DNA of 64,000 bases, taken from NCBI GenBank assembly GCA_016744695.1, contig JADGDV010000003.1, positions 175,338 to 239,337 of the forward strand, read 5' to 3'. Shown here one piece after another: positions 42,650-51,369 of this stretch (positions within the stretch are counted from its first letter, which is position 1; every line of letters starts with the position of its first letter). Made by a program: the position numbers and the translations under genes. The notes beneath the pieces were generated by a model. It had not been told where the DNA came from. It was given only the letters and a program-made list of their open reading frames with translations, and did no database searches. Source of the stretch: Hahellaceae bacterium (lineage in GTDB: Bacteria; Pseudomonadota; Gammaproteobacteria; Pseudomonadales; Oleiphilaceae).

Positions 42650-43309
42650 TTACTGGTTGATCCAGAGCACCTCTCTGGAGGTTTGAATTCTAATACTATT
42701 AAGTTCGTCAATAACCTCTTTACCAACGAAGTGCGGTCTTGACTTTCTGCCTAGTGAAATATAAATATCAATCACTTTTTTAACCTCTTTTCCCTTCATC
42801 CAGCGCGACACAATGTTTAATATCTTTTGCTGATTATTGATCAAGACATAAGGATTATATTCATACAACTCAGCGGGGAACTTTTTCAATGTCTTCGAAC
42901 AAATTGCATCCTTACTATTCAAAAAGCGAATCTTTAAACTCATCTGAAAGGCCATTGAGTCTGGATCAACATTACACTTAGCTAAAACCTTAGCCCTTCT
43001 CAAAAATTCTTCATCTATCTCATAATAAAATTTTTTGTCTACTTTCCAACTTAAAGTCTTGTGATAATCAAGCGGTAGCACCGTAACAACCTCGCCTGTC
43101 ATACTGTCCTGCACTGCAACGAAGCATTCATTGTCTGGCTGACTGTAAAAAAGGCAATGCTCTCTATCAAAAACCGTCTCCATGCCTAGACTTATATAGG
43201 CGTTTCTATCCAATAATTTTCTAAGGACGTCATCAGTAATATTTGTTCTCTGATATAAACGACATTTTGCATGGTATGTCAAAGAGCTATAACCAAATTT
43301 AATTGTCAT
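42650..43309 (-). CDS. Hypothetical protein with BrnT/DUF4258-like N-terminus
   Basis: The first 80 residues, LTYHAKCRLYQRTNITDDVLRKLL followed by REHCLFYSQPDNECFVAVQDSMTGEVVTVLPLD, resemble the small RelE-fold families (BrnT, DUF4258) in which a His-Ala-X-X-Arg helix precedes a sheet. The remaining 140 residues are unknown. The similarity is by eye and weak. The gene has GGGG before the ATG and lies 12 bases after a 72-residue gene and 50 bases before the next one in an operon. Confidence 0.55.
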   Translation of the reverse strand: MTIKFGYSSLTYHAKCRLYQRTNITDDVLRKLLDRNAYISLGMETVFDREHCLFYSQPDNECFVAVQDSMTGEVVTVLPLDYHKTLSWKVDKKFYYEIDEEFLRRAKVLAKCNVDPDSMAFQMSLKIRFLNSKDAICSKTLKKFPAELYEYNPYVLINNQQKILNIVSRWMKGKEVKKVIDIYISLGRKSRPHFVGKEVIDELNSIRIQTSREVLWINQ

Positions 43310-43321
43310 TATCTGCCCCTA

Positions 43322-43540
43322 TCAGTGCTTAACTACTACGCCACGTTGCCAAATAGCTTCACCATATCGATTAAACCCAAGCACCTTATATCCAATTTCT
43401 GAGCCATTGCTATTTATCGAAACAATTTGGCCAACTCGAGGTTCAGGGCATACCCCGTTCATTTTTTGCTTCCATGCATTTAAATTTCCTGTGCGGTTTA
43501 AAGGTTTAGCATGCCAATTATTTTCTACTTGATTAATCAT
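43322..43540 (-). CDS. Hypothetical protein (72 residues)
   Basis: This small protein reads EPRVGQIVSINSNGSEIGYKVLGFNRYGEAIWQRGVVVKH at its end, a pattern like a small beta barrel (SH3/KOW-like). The first 30 residues are polar. I do not recognise a family. It is the first gene of the operon with the 42650 and 41146 genes. Confidence 0.5.
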   Translation of the reverse strand: MINQVENNWHAKPLNRTGNLNAWKQKMNGVCPEPRVGQIVSINSNGSEIGYKVLGFNRYGEAIWQRGVVVKH

Positions 43541-43906
43541 AAGAATTCCCTGTATCTATATTTAGTTAGCTACCCAATGTAGCTTTCATATAAATAAACG
43601 AATCAAATGGAGTAGAATTAACATTTAAGTGATACTAAATTTTAGTAAAGAAACACTAAGATGCTAACATGCTGATATTTAACAACTTAACCAGCCTGGA
43701 CTTTAATGATAAATATTTTGTTAGGCGGTTGACCGCGTCAGATATGACGTACCCCCTTGGCTATTGCAGGTAAATTCAAAGGAGTGTAAAGCTCTAGACG
43801 ACCCAATCCGATATCTTTAATATAATTATCTTTATGAGATCATAATCGCTACCATCTCTAGCCATCTTAAAGCCTCTATAATGCGTTTAAGGAATTCAAT
43901 AGAATG
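43541..43906. other. Intergenic region
   Basis: This 366-base gap separates ssb from the three-gene operon and should contain that operon's promoter. The sequence is AT-rich. I see no gene or strong hairpin. Confidence 0.4.
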
Positions 43907-44389
43907 CTAAAAAGGAATATCATCGAACCCGTCATCTTCAAAACCAACATTCGATGCTTGAGCATTGACTTGTGATACTGGCGCTGGCACTTTATTAGGC
44001 TCAGTAGTTGGTGCGCTAATAGTAGGTACATCGATAGGCGATTCATTAGTACGCGAATCCAACATATTTAAGGCGTTAGCCACGATTTCTGTGGTATAGC
44101 GATCCTGCCCCTGTTGGTCTTGCCACTTTCGTGTTCGCAAGGCCCCTTCGATATAAACCTTTGAACCCTTACGAAGGTACTGCCCTGCAATCTCGGCTAA
44201 TTTATTAAATATCACCACACGATGCCATTCAGTTCGATCCTGCTTCTGACCAGACGCTTTATCAGTCCATGATTCACTGGTTGCCACAGTAATGTTTGTT
44301 ATAGTAAGACCGCCTCCTGTATGCTTAATTTCTGGGTTTTGTCCCAGGTTTCCGATCAGAATTACTTTGTTCACTCCTCGACTAGCCAT
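43907..44389 (-). CDS. ssb: Single-stranded DNA-binding protein
   Basis: The OB-fold has [64 protein letters not shown] and [20 protein letters not shown]. The Pro/Ala/Thr-rich linker ends in the conserved tip DDGFDDIPF that recruits partner proteins. Length is 160 residues. Its place in an accessory region, away from uvrA, suggests a second, mobile-element type copy; this cannot be shown from the window alone. Confidence 0.93.
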   Translation of the reverse strand: MASRGVNKVILIGNLGQNPEIKHTGGGLTITNITVATSESWTDKASGQKQDRTEWHRVVIFNKLAEIAGQYLRKGSKVYIEGALRTRKWQDQQGQDRYTTEIVANALNMLDSRTNESPIDVPTISAPTTEPNKVPAPVSQVNAQASNVGFEDDGFDDIPF

Positions 44390-44451
44390 ATATACTTTTC
44401 CTTTATTAATTAGTTACAAAACTTACTAGTTACGAATATTTTCTTAAAACG

Positions 44452-45174
44452 CTAGCTTTTTAATAATTTATTTAGCGTTATAAAAGGATTGTTAATTGCT
44501 TCAACGCCTCCACCAGGTAACACAGACAATGGGTTTTCATTTTCTTGATAAAGTTTCTTCATATGGCTAATATCATCCTCCGTCAACAAGCCGTACTGTA
44601 TCGCCAGCGCTGAAACTTCTAGTGAATTTAACCAAATGGTTCTATGTTCAAGGGAGGGTGTTAATAGATAACCAACCAAATCTGAATATTGACAATAGTC
44701 ATGCTCACTTGCGGAGCTTGTAAGACCATAAACATGAGACATATCTACGCAAATAGCTAAGCCGCCTAATTTGTTATATTTTTGGCTTGCAATAGCGATA
44801 GACTTATTAAGTTGAGCCCAACCCGAAGCTTTTTCACCTAAGTTTTCTTTATAGTCTTTTTTTAACTTGAGCTCACAAAAAATAAGCGCTTCCGCTGAAG
44901 GCTGAGAAATGAAGTCGATCTCTCGAAAATCAAAACCAGCGCGATGTCCTGAGTACTTTAATATTCGCTCTTCCACTTCACTGGTAAGGTGGGAAAGCAG
45001 GCACTGCATCACATGTTCCCATTTAATTAGTGCTTTGTTATAAGCCTTTGAAAAATGATCAACGCCTTTATTTTTACGAGAGGCATCGTAAATTTTCTTA
45101 TATCTTCTATTGTTAGAAATATATTCAGGGTTTTTAGGGCTGACTAATTCAATCGTTGAATATTGCTTGTTCAT
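44452..45174 (-). CDS. Hypothetical protein, possible PD-(D/E)XK nuclease fold
   Basis: I do not recognise a named family for this 240-residue protein. Residues 66-103 show a restriction-nuclease-like pattern: an acidic helix (SEVEERI), then FREIDFI with Asp87 and, after a strand, FCELKLK with Glu101 and Lys103, followed by a helix rich in Gln/Lys (GWAQLNKSIAIASQKY). This is the D-X(n)-E-X-K arrangement of the superfamily. The C-terminal part is helical. It lies 62 bases upstream of ssb on the same strand, so the two may act together on DNA. Confidence 0.5.
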   Translation of the reverse strand: MNKQYSTIELVSPKNPEYISNNRRYKKIYDASRKNKGVDHFSKAYNKALIKWEHVMQCLLSHLTSEVEERILKYSGHRAGFDFREIDFISQPSAEALIFCELKLKKDYKENLGEKASGWAQLNKSIAIASQKYNKLGGLAICVDMSHVYGLTSSASEHDYCQYSDLVGYLLTPSLEHRTIWLNSLEVSALAIQYGLLTEDDISHMKKLYQENENPLSVLPGGGVEAINNPFITLNKLLKS

Positions 45175-45290
45175 AATTGTTTGCCTATAAAGAATTAAGC
45201 TTTCAATTAAACAAACGTCGTGTAACTGATGAAATTAACAAAGGAGGATAAAAATTTTATAAATAGATGATAAACGAACTCTAAAAGGAG

Positions 45291-45836
45291 TTATGTAGGA
45301 TGCTTGGGCTTGTCAGAATACTCTTGAATTTTCTTCTCGGTCTTAACGATTTTGGCACTTGTCTTTTCTATTCTTTCTCTGATATCTTTTAGCTCTTCAT
45401 CATATTGCTTTGTAATACTAGATAACTCATCTTTAGAGTGAGCGCCTCCTTCTCTTGCATCTCGGTATTTTTGTATTATTTTTTCTTCTTTCAAAAAATA
45501 ATGCTTATTAATACGCCTTTGTCCCTCTATATTTTCAAGATCCTCTTCATAAGTAATTGCAGGATCTCTAGGTGGCTGGGGGTTCATATCCTTTTTAGAG
45601 CATCTTGATTTTATTCGAAAAAACAAAATAAGCAAATTCATTTTGTAGCAGGAAATTCGGAACTTTATTATAATAAATACGACCTTTGTATAAGTTATGA
45701 ACGCTGAAGAAATAGTTATAAGTGACTTAAACAGCTCTGTCATCATTATTAATAAAGATAAACCCATTACTCCAGTCATGAAAAAATAGGCCGCAAGTAA
45801 CCCTATTAATCTATTTATCCTCATTTTTAATTCCAT
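45291..45836 (-). CDS. Small membrane protein with charged coiled-coil tail (partner of STAND copy 2)
   Basis: This 181-residue protein has two or three hydrophobic segments in its first 75 residues (LIGLLAAYFFMTGVMGLSLLIMM, and about 37-75), followed by a basic stretch and a long charged helix (about 100-175) likely to be a coiled coil. It overlaps the end of the second Lon-nSTAND gene by ten bases. It parallels the protein at 48159 in layout although their sequences are hardly alike. Its function is unknown. A role as substrate or effector of the adjacent protease-ATPase is inference from position only. Confidence 0.6.
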   Translation of the reverse strand: MELKMRINRLIGLLAAYFFMTGVMGLSLLIMMTELFKSLITISSAFITYTKVVFIIIKFRISCYKMNLLILFFRIKSRCSKKDMNPQPPRDPAITYEEDLENIEGQRRINKHYFLKEEKIIQKYRDAREGGAHSKDELSSITKQYDEELKDIRERIEKTSAKIVKTEKKIQEYSDKPKHPT

Positions 45837-48070
45837 AAATAAACCAATAGTACACCGATTAAAATGACGAAATACTGATAAACTTTCGCCCGAAGTGATT
45901 TATCTAAGTACCGCTTTAAAACGGGGTTAATATTAGAGAATTCAAGACCTTTAAAAGTGAGCGGTAAATCACTAAGAAGTAAATTATGAATCAAACTTTC
46001 ATGAAATTGTCTTCGGAGTGTATTAGCCATGACGACTTGGGGAACCGTCTTCTCAACGACATCAACAGGTAATTTTTGAGCATTAACTATTTTTGCATCG
46101 ATATAGGCTTGCCATCTTTGCTGCCAGTCTTTATTTTGGAACTTAATGTATTGTTTGAGAAAAACAAACATCCAATAATAGTGATTTTCTTCAGTGTTAT
46201 TGTCTTCGGTGTTATTTCTCTCCACTTGCCAGCGAGAAAAATCATGTTCAATTCTATTTCGCCAAAGCAAGTATTCATTAGATTGCTCAATCCATTCTTT
46301 TAACTCTGCCCATTTATCTAACAGCCTATCGCTCACAAGCCTCAGAGTAGGGTTATGTTCAGAGCTCCCTATGCTAACGAGCAGATTGGCATCAATAAAA
46401 CCCTGAATCTGTTTTTGCAGTGGTGGCCGGGCGTGTTCGATTAATACTTTTGGTACAGATTTAAGATAGGGAATAGATTGGCTTGTAAGCCCGACAAATA
46501 ACTCAAAGAACTCAGAGATTAATCCTTCATCAGCCTCACTAGCGTTTAATAACTCGTTCGCTCGATTAGCTAGAACCCCTGCTAACCCGCCTAGATTTTC
46601 ATAATCTGAAAATTCTAGGATATTAGTATTCGAACCTCTTTCAGTGGCTTTTTGGTAAAGCTGCTCCAATAAAAATCCCACCATGGAAAGTGAGTCAGGA
46701 GTGCGAATAGCTTCTGACAGAATCACGTCATCAAGACTCGTATTACCGTCCTTTCTTTCAAAGGAAAGCCCTGAAAATATTGCTTGTTGCTGAACGATGG
46801 ATCTCCAGTCTTCCGCTGCCAGTCGGGACGTTACAGAGGTTATCTCTGGCTCTAGTAAAATTTCACAATCTAAAAAATGTCCAAGACTCTCACTTTTGAT
46901 TGCTAGTAAAATTTCCAAAGAAGAGAATGCCTCTGCTATTGTCTGTACCGTTCTGAACTCAATCGCAATTTTTTCATTAGCCGGCGTTGAGGACACTAGC
47001 ATTTCTTCAAGTTGATCAATTGCAAGAAAACAAGGCCTAGGCTCTTCTCGAATAACATTTTTTAAAAAAACTAACCCATCTGTGATGGATGCTTCGAACT
47101 GACAATGGAGATCATCCAGTGTTATATTCTTTGATTCTAGGTGCCAGGCTAAAACAAGGTGTTCTAATACATAGTTTAAAACCCCCCCCGTTTTAACAAT
47201 TTCTGAAAACGTTTCACATGTCCAATATTGATCGGAATTCTCGCGCTCTAACCTGGGTATTAAGCCTGCTTTTATAATTGATGTTTTGCCGGAGCCACTT
47301 GTACCATTAAGAATTAATACGCCATTAGTTGCTTTCAAGTCCCGATACAATCGCTCAACATCTTTATCCCGTCCGAAAAAGCGTACGCTGTCTTCATAGC
47401 TGAAACTGTGCAGGCCTTTAAATGGCTCCCAACGACCTAATGGGTCGCCATCATAATTGTCGCTAAGCAGCATCCCTAACAAAGACTGTAAACGATCAAC
47501 AGGGACTAAAATACCGCCTAACTCCGTAACTTCGCTTCTTTGCGCATCACTGATAGCGTCCGTATTTTGTGCGGGGTAACAAAGATAAAATTGTGATATT
47601 TCTTGTTTATTGTCGTTTACAAAATCACAGGTTGAGCGAATCTTATCGCGAAGGTGACTGATCGGGTTTACCTGGCCTGAGGTGAGCACCTCCCCTGTGG
47701 CAAAAATAGGGTATTTAAAGCGCCCTGGTTTCTGAAGAGCAAGACGCCACCATGAGTCAAACACAGCCAAGGCATAACCCAAACCACTGCTGCTGCTGCC
47801 TTGTGTAAAGTTAAACGCCTCATTCTGCATAGAAACAAGATTTACACTGGCACGGTAGCGATGACGTTGATCTAAACCATTGAGAGAAACATACGCAGCA
47901 ATCGCGGACGCTCCTAGATACCCCTCTTGCTCGATAAAAGATTCTGATGTTAGCTGCTGTTTGAGTTTGAGGTGCAACAAGCCTTTCGCAACTGAGTCGC
48001 CCACCTTGCTTTCTTGTGGACGAACATCGGCCTTTAGAATGGTTTGTGTGCTAGTTAAGATGTAAATCAT
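45827..48070 (-). CDS. Lon-type (S16) protease-like domain fused to nSTAND1 ATPase, membrane-anchored (copy 2)
   Basis: Residues about 60-205 match the Lon proteolytic domain: GSSSSG aligns with the catalytic GPSAG (Ser94), and TGEVLTSGQVNPISHLRDK aligns with TGEV-L-G-V-PIGGLKEK, keeping the catalytic lysine (Lys143). A LVPVDRLQSLLG end follows as in Lon. Then comes the nSTAND1 entry motif FKGLHSFSYEDSVRFFGRD (218-236), Walker A GTSGSGKT (256-263) and Walker B CFLAIDQLEEML, and a typical STAND winged-helix region (LRLVSDRLLDKWAELKEWIEQ). No WD40 or TPR sensor repeats follow; the protein ends in one membrane helix (YFVILIGVLLVYLW). Length 747. The protease call rests on motif alignment by eye. 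Confidence 0.75.
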   Translation of the reverse strand: MIYILTSTQTILKADVRPQESKVGDSVAKGLLHLKLKQQLTSESFIEQEGYLGASAIAAYVSLNGLDQRHRYRASVNLVSMQNEAFNFTQGSSSSGLGYALAVFDSWWRLALQKPGRFKYPIFATGEVLTSGQVNPISHLRDKIRSTCDFVNDNKQEISQFYLCYPAQNTDAISDAQRSEVTELGGILVPVDRLQSLLGMLLSDNYDGDPLGRWEPFKGLHSFSYEDSVRFFGRDKDVERLYRDLKATNGVLILNGTSGSGKTSIIKAGLIPRLERENSDQYWTCETFSEIVKTGGVLNYVLEHLVLAWHLESKNITLDDLHCQFEASITDGLVFLKNVIREEPRPCFLAIDQLEEMLVSSTPANEKIAIEFRTVQTIAEAFSSLEILLAIKSESLGHFLDCEILLEPEITSVTSRLAAEDWRSIVQQQAIFSGLSFERKDGNTSLDDVILSEAIRTPDSLSMVGFLLEQLYQKATERGSNTNILEFSDYENLGGLAGVLANRANELLNASEADEGLISEFFELFVGLTSQSIPYLKSVPKVLIEHARPPLQKQIQGFIDANLLVSIGSSEHNPTLRLVSDRLLDKWAELKEWIEQSNEYLLWRNRIEHDFSRWQVERNNTEDNNTEENHYYWMFVFLKQYIKFQNKDWQQRWQAYIDAKIVNAQKLPVDVVEKTVPQVVMANTLRRQFHESLIHNLLLSDLPLTFKGLEFSNINPVLKRYLDKSLRAKVYQYFVILIGVLLVYLWN

Positions 48071-48158
48071 ACGGTCCGTCCGCCACTCTCAAGCAGGCCT
48101 ATTTCAACATTAAAATTCAATAATAGAAGATGCATAATAGTTGTAAGCATAGAAACCC

Positions 48159-48614
48159 TTATTTTTTATCCGTTGATATAGGAAATTTCTCAGGGTTCAT
48201 GAAGTACAATTCCTTACGCCGAAGCTTTTCCATTCTACGACTCTGCTCTTCTTTTAATAGATTCATGTTCTCGGTACGACTCCTATCCATTATCCGACCA
48301 AATACTTTTTTTCTTTTTTTGATCCACTTCTTTTCATCATCAGTAAAATACTTTATCAACTCAGGGCCAAGAGCATCTATTTCCTCTTCAGTAAGCTGCT
48401 CACGGAGTCTTTCTCTTATAGCCTCAAATATGTCTAAACTTTCTTTAAAAACCTTATAATCTCTCGCATCCCTATTGCTTGTAATATAAATATATTTAGC
48501 CAAAATTAAATTTCTTATCATTATACAAATCGAAAAGAAAAACGAGGGCATTTCTATGACAAGTACCTGTAAAACATAACCAATACCCCAACCAATTCTC
48601 CAATAAATATTCAT
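48159..48614 (-). CDS. Small membrane protein with charged helical tail (partner of STAND copy 1)
   Basis: The first 45 residues are hydrophobic (IGYVLQVLVIEMPSFFFSIC and IRNLILAKYIYI), which suggests one hairpin or two helices. The rest is highly charged and helical (IRERLREQLTEEEIDAL and later KKWIKKRKKVFGRIM). The start overlaps the stop of the Lon-nSTAND copy 1 by four bases. It is followed 88 bases later by copy 2. No family is recognised; it mirrors the layout of the 45291 protein. Confidence 0.6.
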   Translation of the reverse strand: MNIYWRIGWGIGYVLQVLVIEMPSFFFSICIMIRNLILAKYIYITSNRDARDYKVFKESLDIFEAIRERLREQLTEEEIDALGPELIKYFTDDEKKWIKKRKKVFGRIMDRSRTENMNLLKEEQSRRMEKLRRKELYFMNPEKFPISTDKK

Positions 48615-50764
48615 AGGGGGCTACTCCAAAACATATCGTTTTCCATGAAAAGAACACAATAGATGATAACAAAAAAAATCATAGAGAATCTTTTAAGCTT
48701 TCTGAGAAACGACTCATTTATATAACGTCGTATAAGTTTATCTCCACGCCCTCTTGTGCAGGCAAACCCTTCACTCAATTCGTTCATCCCCTCTATTAAA
48801 TAAACGGGCGGTGGGTTTTGTGCATCCTTCCTACCTTGCCTTAACCCTTCTATTAATAGCTGAGTTCTTTTTTTAGAGCTGTCTTCAGGGACGACCGAGC
48901 TACGTTTAGCTTTTTGCCACTTCTCGAAATTATTATCTATTCCTTTTCGCCACACTAAATATTTAAGATTTTCATCAACCCAAGTTTGTAATTCAGGCCA
49001 ATGTTTAAAAAAGTCGTCATATACAAAGCGTAATATCTTATGATGATTTTCATCATGAGAAGTCAGAATTAAACCCGCATCGATAAACCTATGAATTAAT
49101 TTCTGCATATCCTCTGAAATTATTGAAGCATAATTACTGGAATTAACGACTTTAGCGAAAGGCTCTTCCTCAGAATTAAGCCCGACAAAAAGTTCAAAAA
49201 AAGCGGCCTCCAATCGCTCAGTGTCATTGACTCCCTCAAGTATTGTGCGGGCACGATGCAGTAGAATACCCTGCAAACCACCTAGCAATTCATAATCAAA
49301 AAAAGATAAACATCTACGATTAGCATTACCTTCTACCGCTTTAATATAAAGCTGCTCAAGTAAGAGTTCTACCATAGAGAGCGCATGTGGCGTTCGCAGT
49401 GCTTCAGCGACTATCACGCTGTCTAAAGTCGTGCCTCTTTCATTTAGCTCAAAACTAATCCCAGAAAACTGGGCTTGCTCATGAACAATAGCCTGCCAAC
49501 TTGCTATAGAGAACTGAGAGGTCACGCTAAACACGATTGAAGAGGATAATTCTTGATAATCAAATAACTGATTTAGATATTCATTACGTAAAACAAGCGC
49601 TACGTTTACGGGCTTTAGTTTTCTAGTAATTTCCTCTATAAGCAGCAATTCATGAGCCAGTGATTTATTATCTTCACTTTTCTGCGTAAATGCTGTTTCA
49701 TACTGATCAACGCATAAAAAGCAGTTTTGTGAGTTCACAGTTAAATAGGATTGCAGTGCATCAACACCTTCACTGACAGAAGTTTTAAGTAACGCCATTA
49801 ACTGTTCGAGGTTTACTCCACTTTCTTCTAGTTGCCATGCAATATTAAGTTGCTCGACGATAAAGCCTACCAGTCCTCCATTTTTTTCTTCAATTTCACC
49901 AGGAGTCGTAATCCCCCAGTGCAACTTAGTATTTCTTTGTTCTAATTTGGGTATTAAGCCAGCTTTAATTAATGATGATTTACCGCTCACGCTAGCCCCT
50001 GTGACAATCACGGCACCATCATTTCTCTTTAAATCTTCATACAAACGTTCAACATCTTTATCTCGACCAAAAAAGCGTACGCTGTCTTCATAGCTGAAAC
50101 TGTGCAGTCCTTTAAATGGCTTCCAGCGGCCTAATGGATCGCCATCATAGTTGTCGCCAAGCAACTCCCCTAACAAAGACTGTAGACGATCAACTGGAAC
50201 TAAAACACCTCCCAATTCGGTAATTTCGCTTCTTTGCGCATCACTAATCTCGTCAGTATTTTGTGCAGGATAACAAAGATAAAATTGCGATATATCTTGT
50301 TTATTCGCGTTTACAAATTCACAGGTTGAGCGAATTTTATCGCTAAGATGACTGATCGGCTTAACCTGGCCTGAGGTGAGTACTTCCCCTGTAGCAAAAA
50401 TAGGGTGTTCAAAGTGCCCAGGTTTCTTAAGAACAAGACGCCACCATGAATCAAATACCGCCAAAGCATAGCCCAAACCACTACTGCTGCTGCCTTGGGT
50501 GAAGTTAAATGCCTCATTCTGCATTGAAACGAGATTGACGCTGGCGCGATAGCGATGACGTTGATCTAAACCATTAAGAGACACATACGCAGCAATCGCA
50601 GAGGTTTCCAAATACCCTTCTTGCTCATTAAAGGACTCTGAGGTCAGCTGTTGCTTGAGTTTGAGGTGCAGCAAGCCCTTAGCTACCGAGTCGCCCACCT
50701 TACTTTCTTGCGGACGAACATCAGCTTTTAAAATTGTTTGTGTGCTAGTTAAGATGTAGATCAT
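48611..50764 (-). CDS. Lon-type (S16) protease-like domain fused to nSTAND1 ATPase, membrane-anchored (copy 1)
   Basis: The first roughly 245 residues are almost the same as in copy 2, including GSSSSG (catalytic Ser94) and HLSDK (Lys143) of the Lon fold, and FKGLHSFSYEDSVRFFGRD. After that the proteins part: Walker A is GASVSGKS (256-263), Walker B is CFLCVDQYETAF, and the winged-helix zone reads LRFVYDDFFKHWPELQTWVDE. A single membrane helix lies near the end (MIFFVIIYCVLFM). Length 717. The known nSTAND1 family works in signalling and antiviral conflict systems; the peptidase activity is predicted, not shown. It starts 17 bases after the 50782 gene. Confidence 0.75.
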   Translation of the reverse strand: MIYILTSTQTILKADVRPQESKVGDSVAKGLLHLKLKQQLTSESFNEQEGYLETSAIAAYVSLNGLDQRHRYRASVNLVSMQNEAFNFTQGSSSSGLGYALAVFDSWWRLVLKKPGHFEHPIFATGEVLTSGQVKPISHLSDKIRSTCEFVNANKQDISQFYLCYPAQNTDEISDAQRSEITELGGVLVPVDRLQSLLGELLGDNYDGDPLGRWKPFKGLHSFSYEDSVRFFGRDKDVERLYEDLKRNDGAVIVTGASVSGKSSLIKAGLIPKLEQRNTKLHWGITTPGEIEEKNGGLVGFIVEQLNIAWQLEESGVNLEQLMALLKTSVSEGVDALQSYLTVNSQNCFLCVDQYETAFTQKSEDNKSLAHELLLIEEITRKLKPVNVALVLRNEYLNQLFDYQELSSSIVFSVTSQFSIASWQAIVHEQAQFSGISFELNERGTTLDSVIVAEALRTPHALSMVELLLEQLYIKAVEGNANRRCLSFFDYELLGGLQGILLHRARTILEGVNDTERLEAAFFELFVGLNSEEEPFAKVVNSSNYASIISEDMQKLIHRFIDAGLILTSHDENHHKILRFVYDDFFKHWPELQTWVDENLKYLVWRKGIDNNFEKWQKAKRSSVVPEDSSKKRTQLLIEGLRQGRKDAQNPPPVYLIEGMNELSEGFACTRGRGDKLIRRYINESFLRKLKRFSMIFFVIIYCVLFMENDMFWSSPL

Positions 50765-50781
50765 TCAGTCATCCAGTGCGG

Positions 50782-51369
50782 TTAATCTTTAATAACAACA
50801 TCGATACTTAGGTTACCTTTCACTGCCTTAGGCGTGTTGGTTTCAATTAACACACCACTGCCCTCTGCCGCACTACCGGCTTCATCTATATATAGATTGG
50901 CTTCTAACAAAGGTTCGCCATTGTTAGAGATAACAACCTCTACTGACTTGCCCATGTAAGCTGCTAAGGTTTTTTCCATCCCCCCTTTATCCGAGTTATT
51001 CGGTGAGAGATAAATATCAACCTCATTTTCAGAACCGATCACCCGACGCACATCTAAAATAAAACCTGCACCGCCAAAACTCATGGGTTGAGCAAACCAA
51101 TCACCTAATGATTGACCTGCAGCCGCAAGTAGCTCGGTAGATCCAAAGCTATGGACAACAGTCATTTTTGGCCTGGGTTTAAATGCAACGACATTCGAAG
51201 ACTGTTGCTCAGAAGAACTCTTGGCTTTTTTTAATAACATCTCAAGCTCTGCGCTCAATTCATCAGCCATTCCATTCTCAACTTCTGATTTAGCTTCTGC
51301 CATTATTTTTGATAACGTTTCTTCAGTATGAATTGCCAGAATCTGCTTTGTTATATCCTTTTTAGTCAT
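50782..51369 (-). CDS. Hypothetical protein linking sigma-like and STAND genes
   Basis: I do not recognise this 195-residue protein. Residues 1-55 are helical and acidic (EETLSKIMAEAKSEVENGMADELSAELEML), then comes a Ser/Gln-rich linker, then a beta-rich domain (about 70-195) with FGGAGFILDVRRVIGSENEVDIYLS and LLEANLYIDEAGSAAEGSGVLIET. There is no membrane segment. It overlaps the sigma-like gene by four bases (ATGA) and lies 17 bases before the Lon-nSTAND gene, so a role as anti-sigma or regulated adaptor is plausible but unproven. Confidence 0.6.
   Translation of the reverse strand: MTKKDITKQILAIHTEETLSKIMAEAKSEVENGMADELSAELEMLLKKAKSSSEQQSSNVVAFKPRPKMTVVHSFGSTELLAAAGQSLGDWFAQPMSFGGAGFILDVRRVIGSENEVDIYLSPNNSDKGGMEKTLAAYMGKSVEVVISNNGEPLLEANLYIDEAGSAAEGSGVLIETNTPKAVKGNLSIDVVIKD

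Noticed and set aside
43870..43900. Third copy of the shared upstream element (AATGCGTTTA near 43880)
   Set aside because: Only the AATGCGTTT core matches; it lies downstream of ssb and the flanking blocks do not align.
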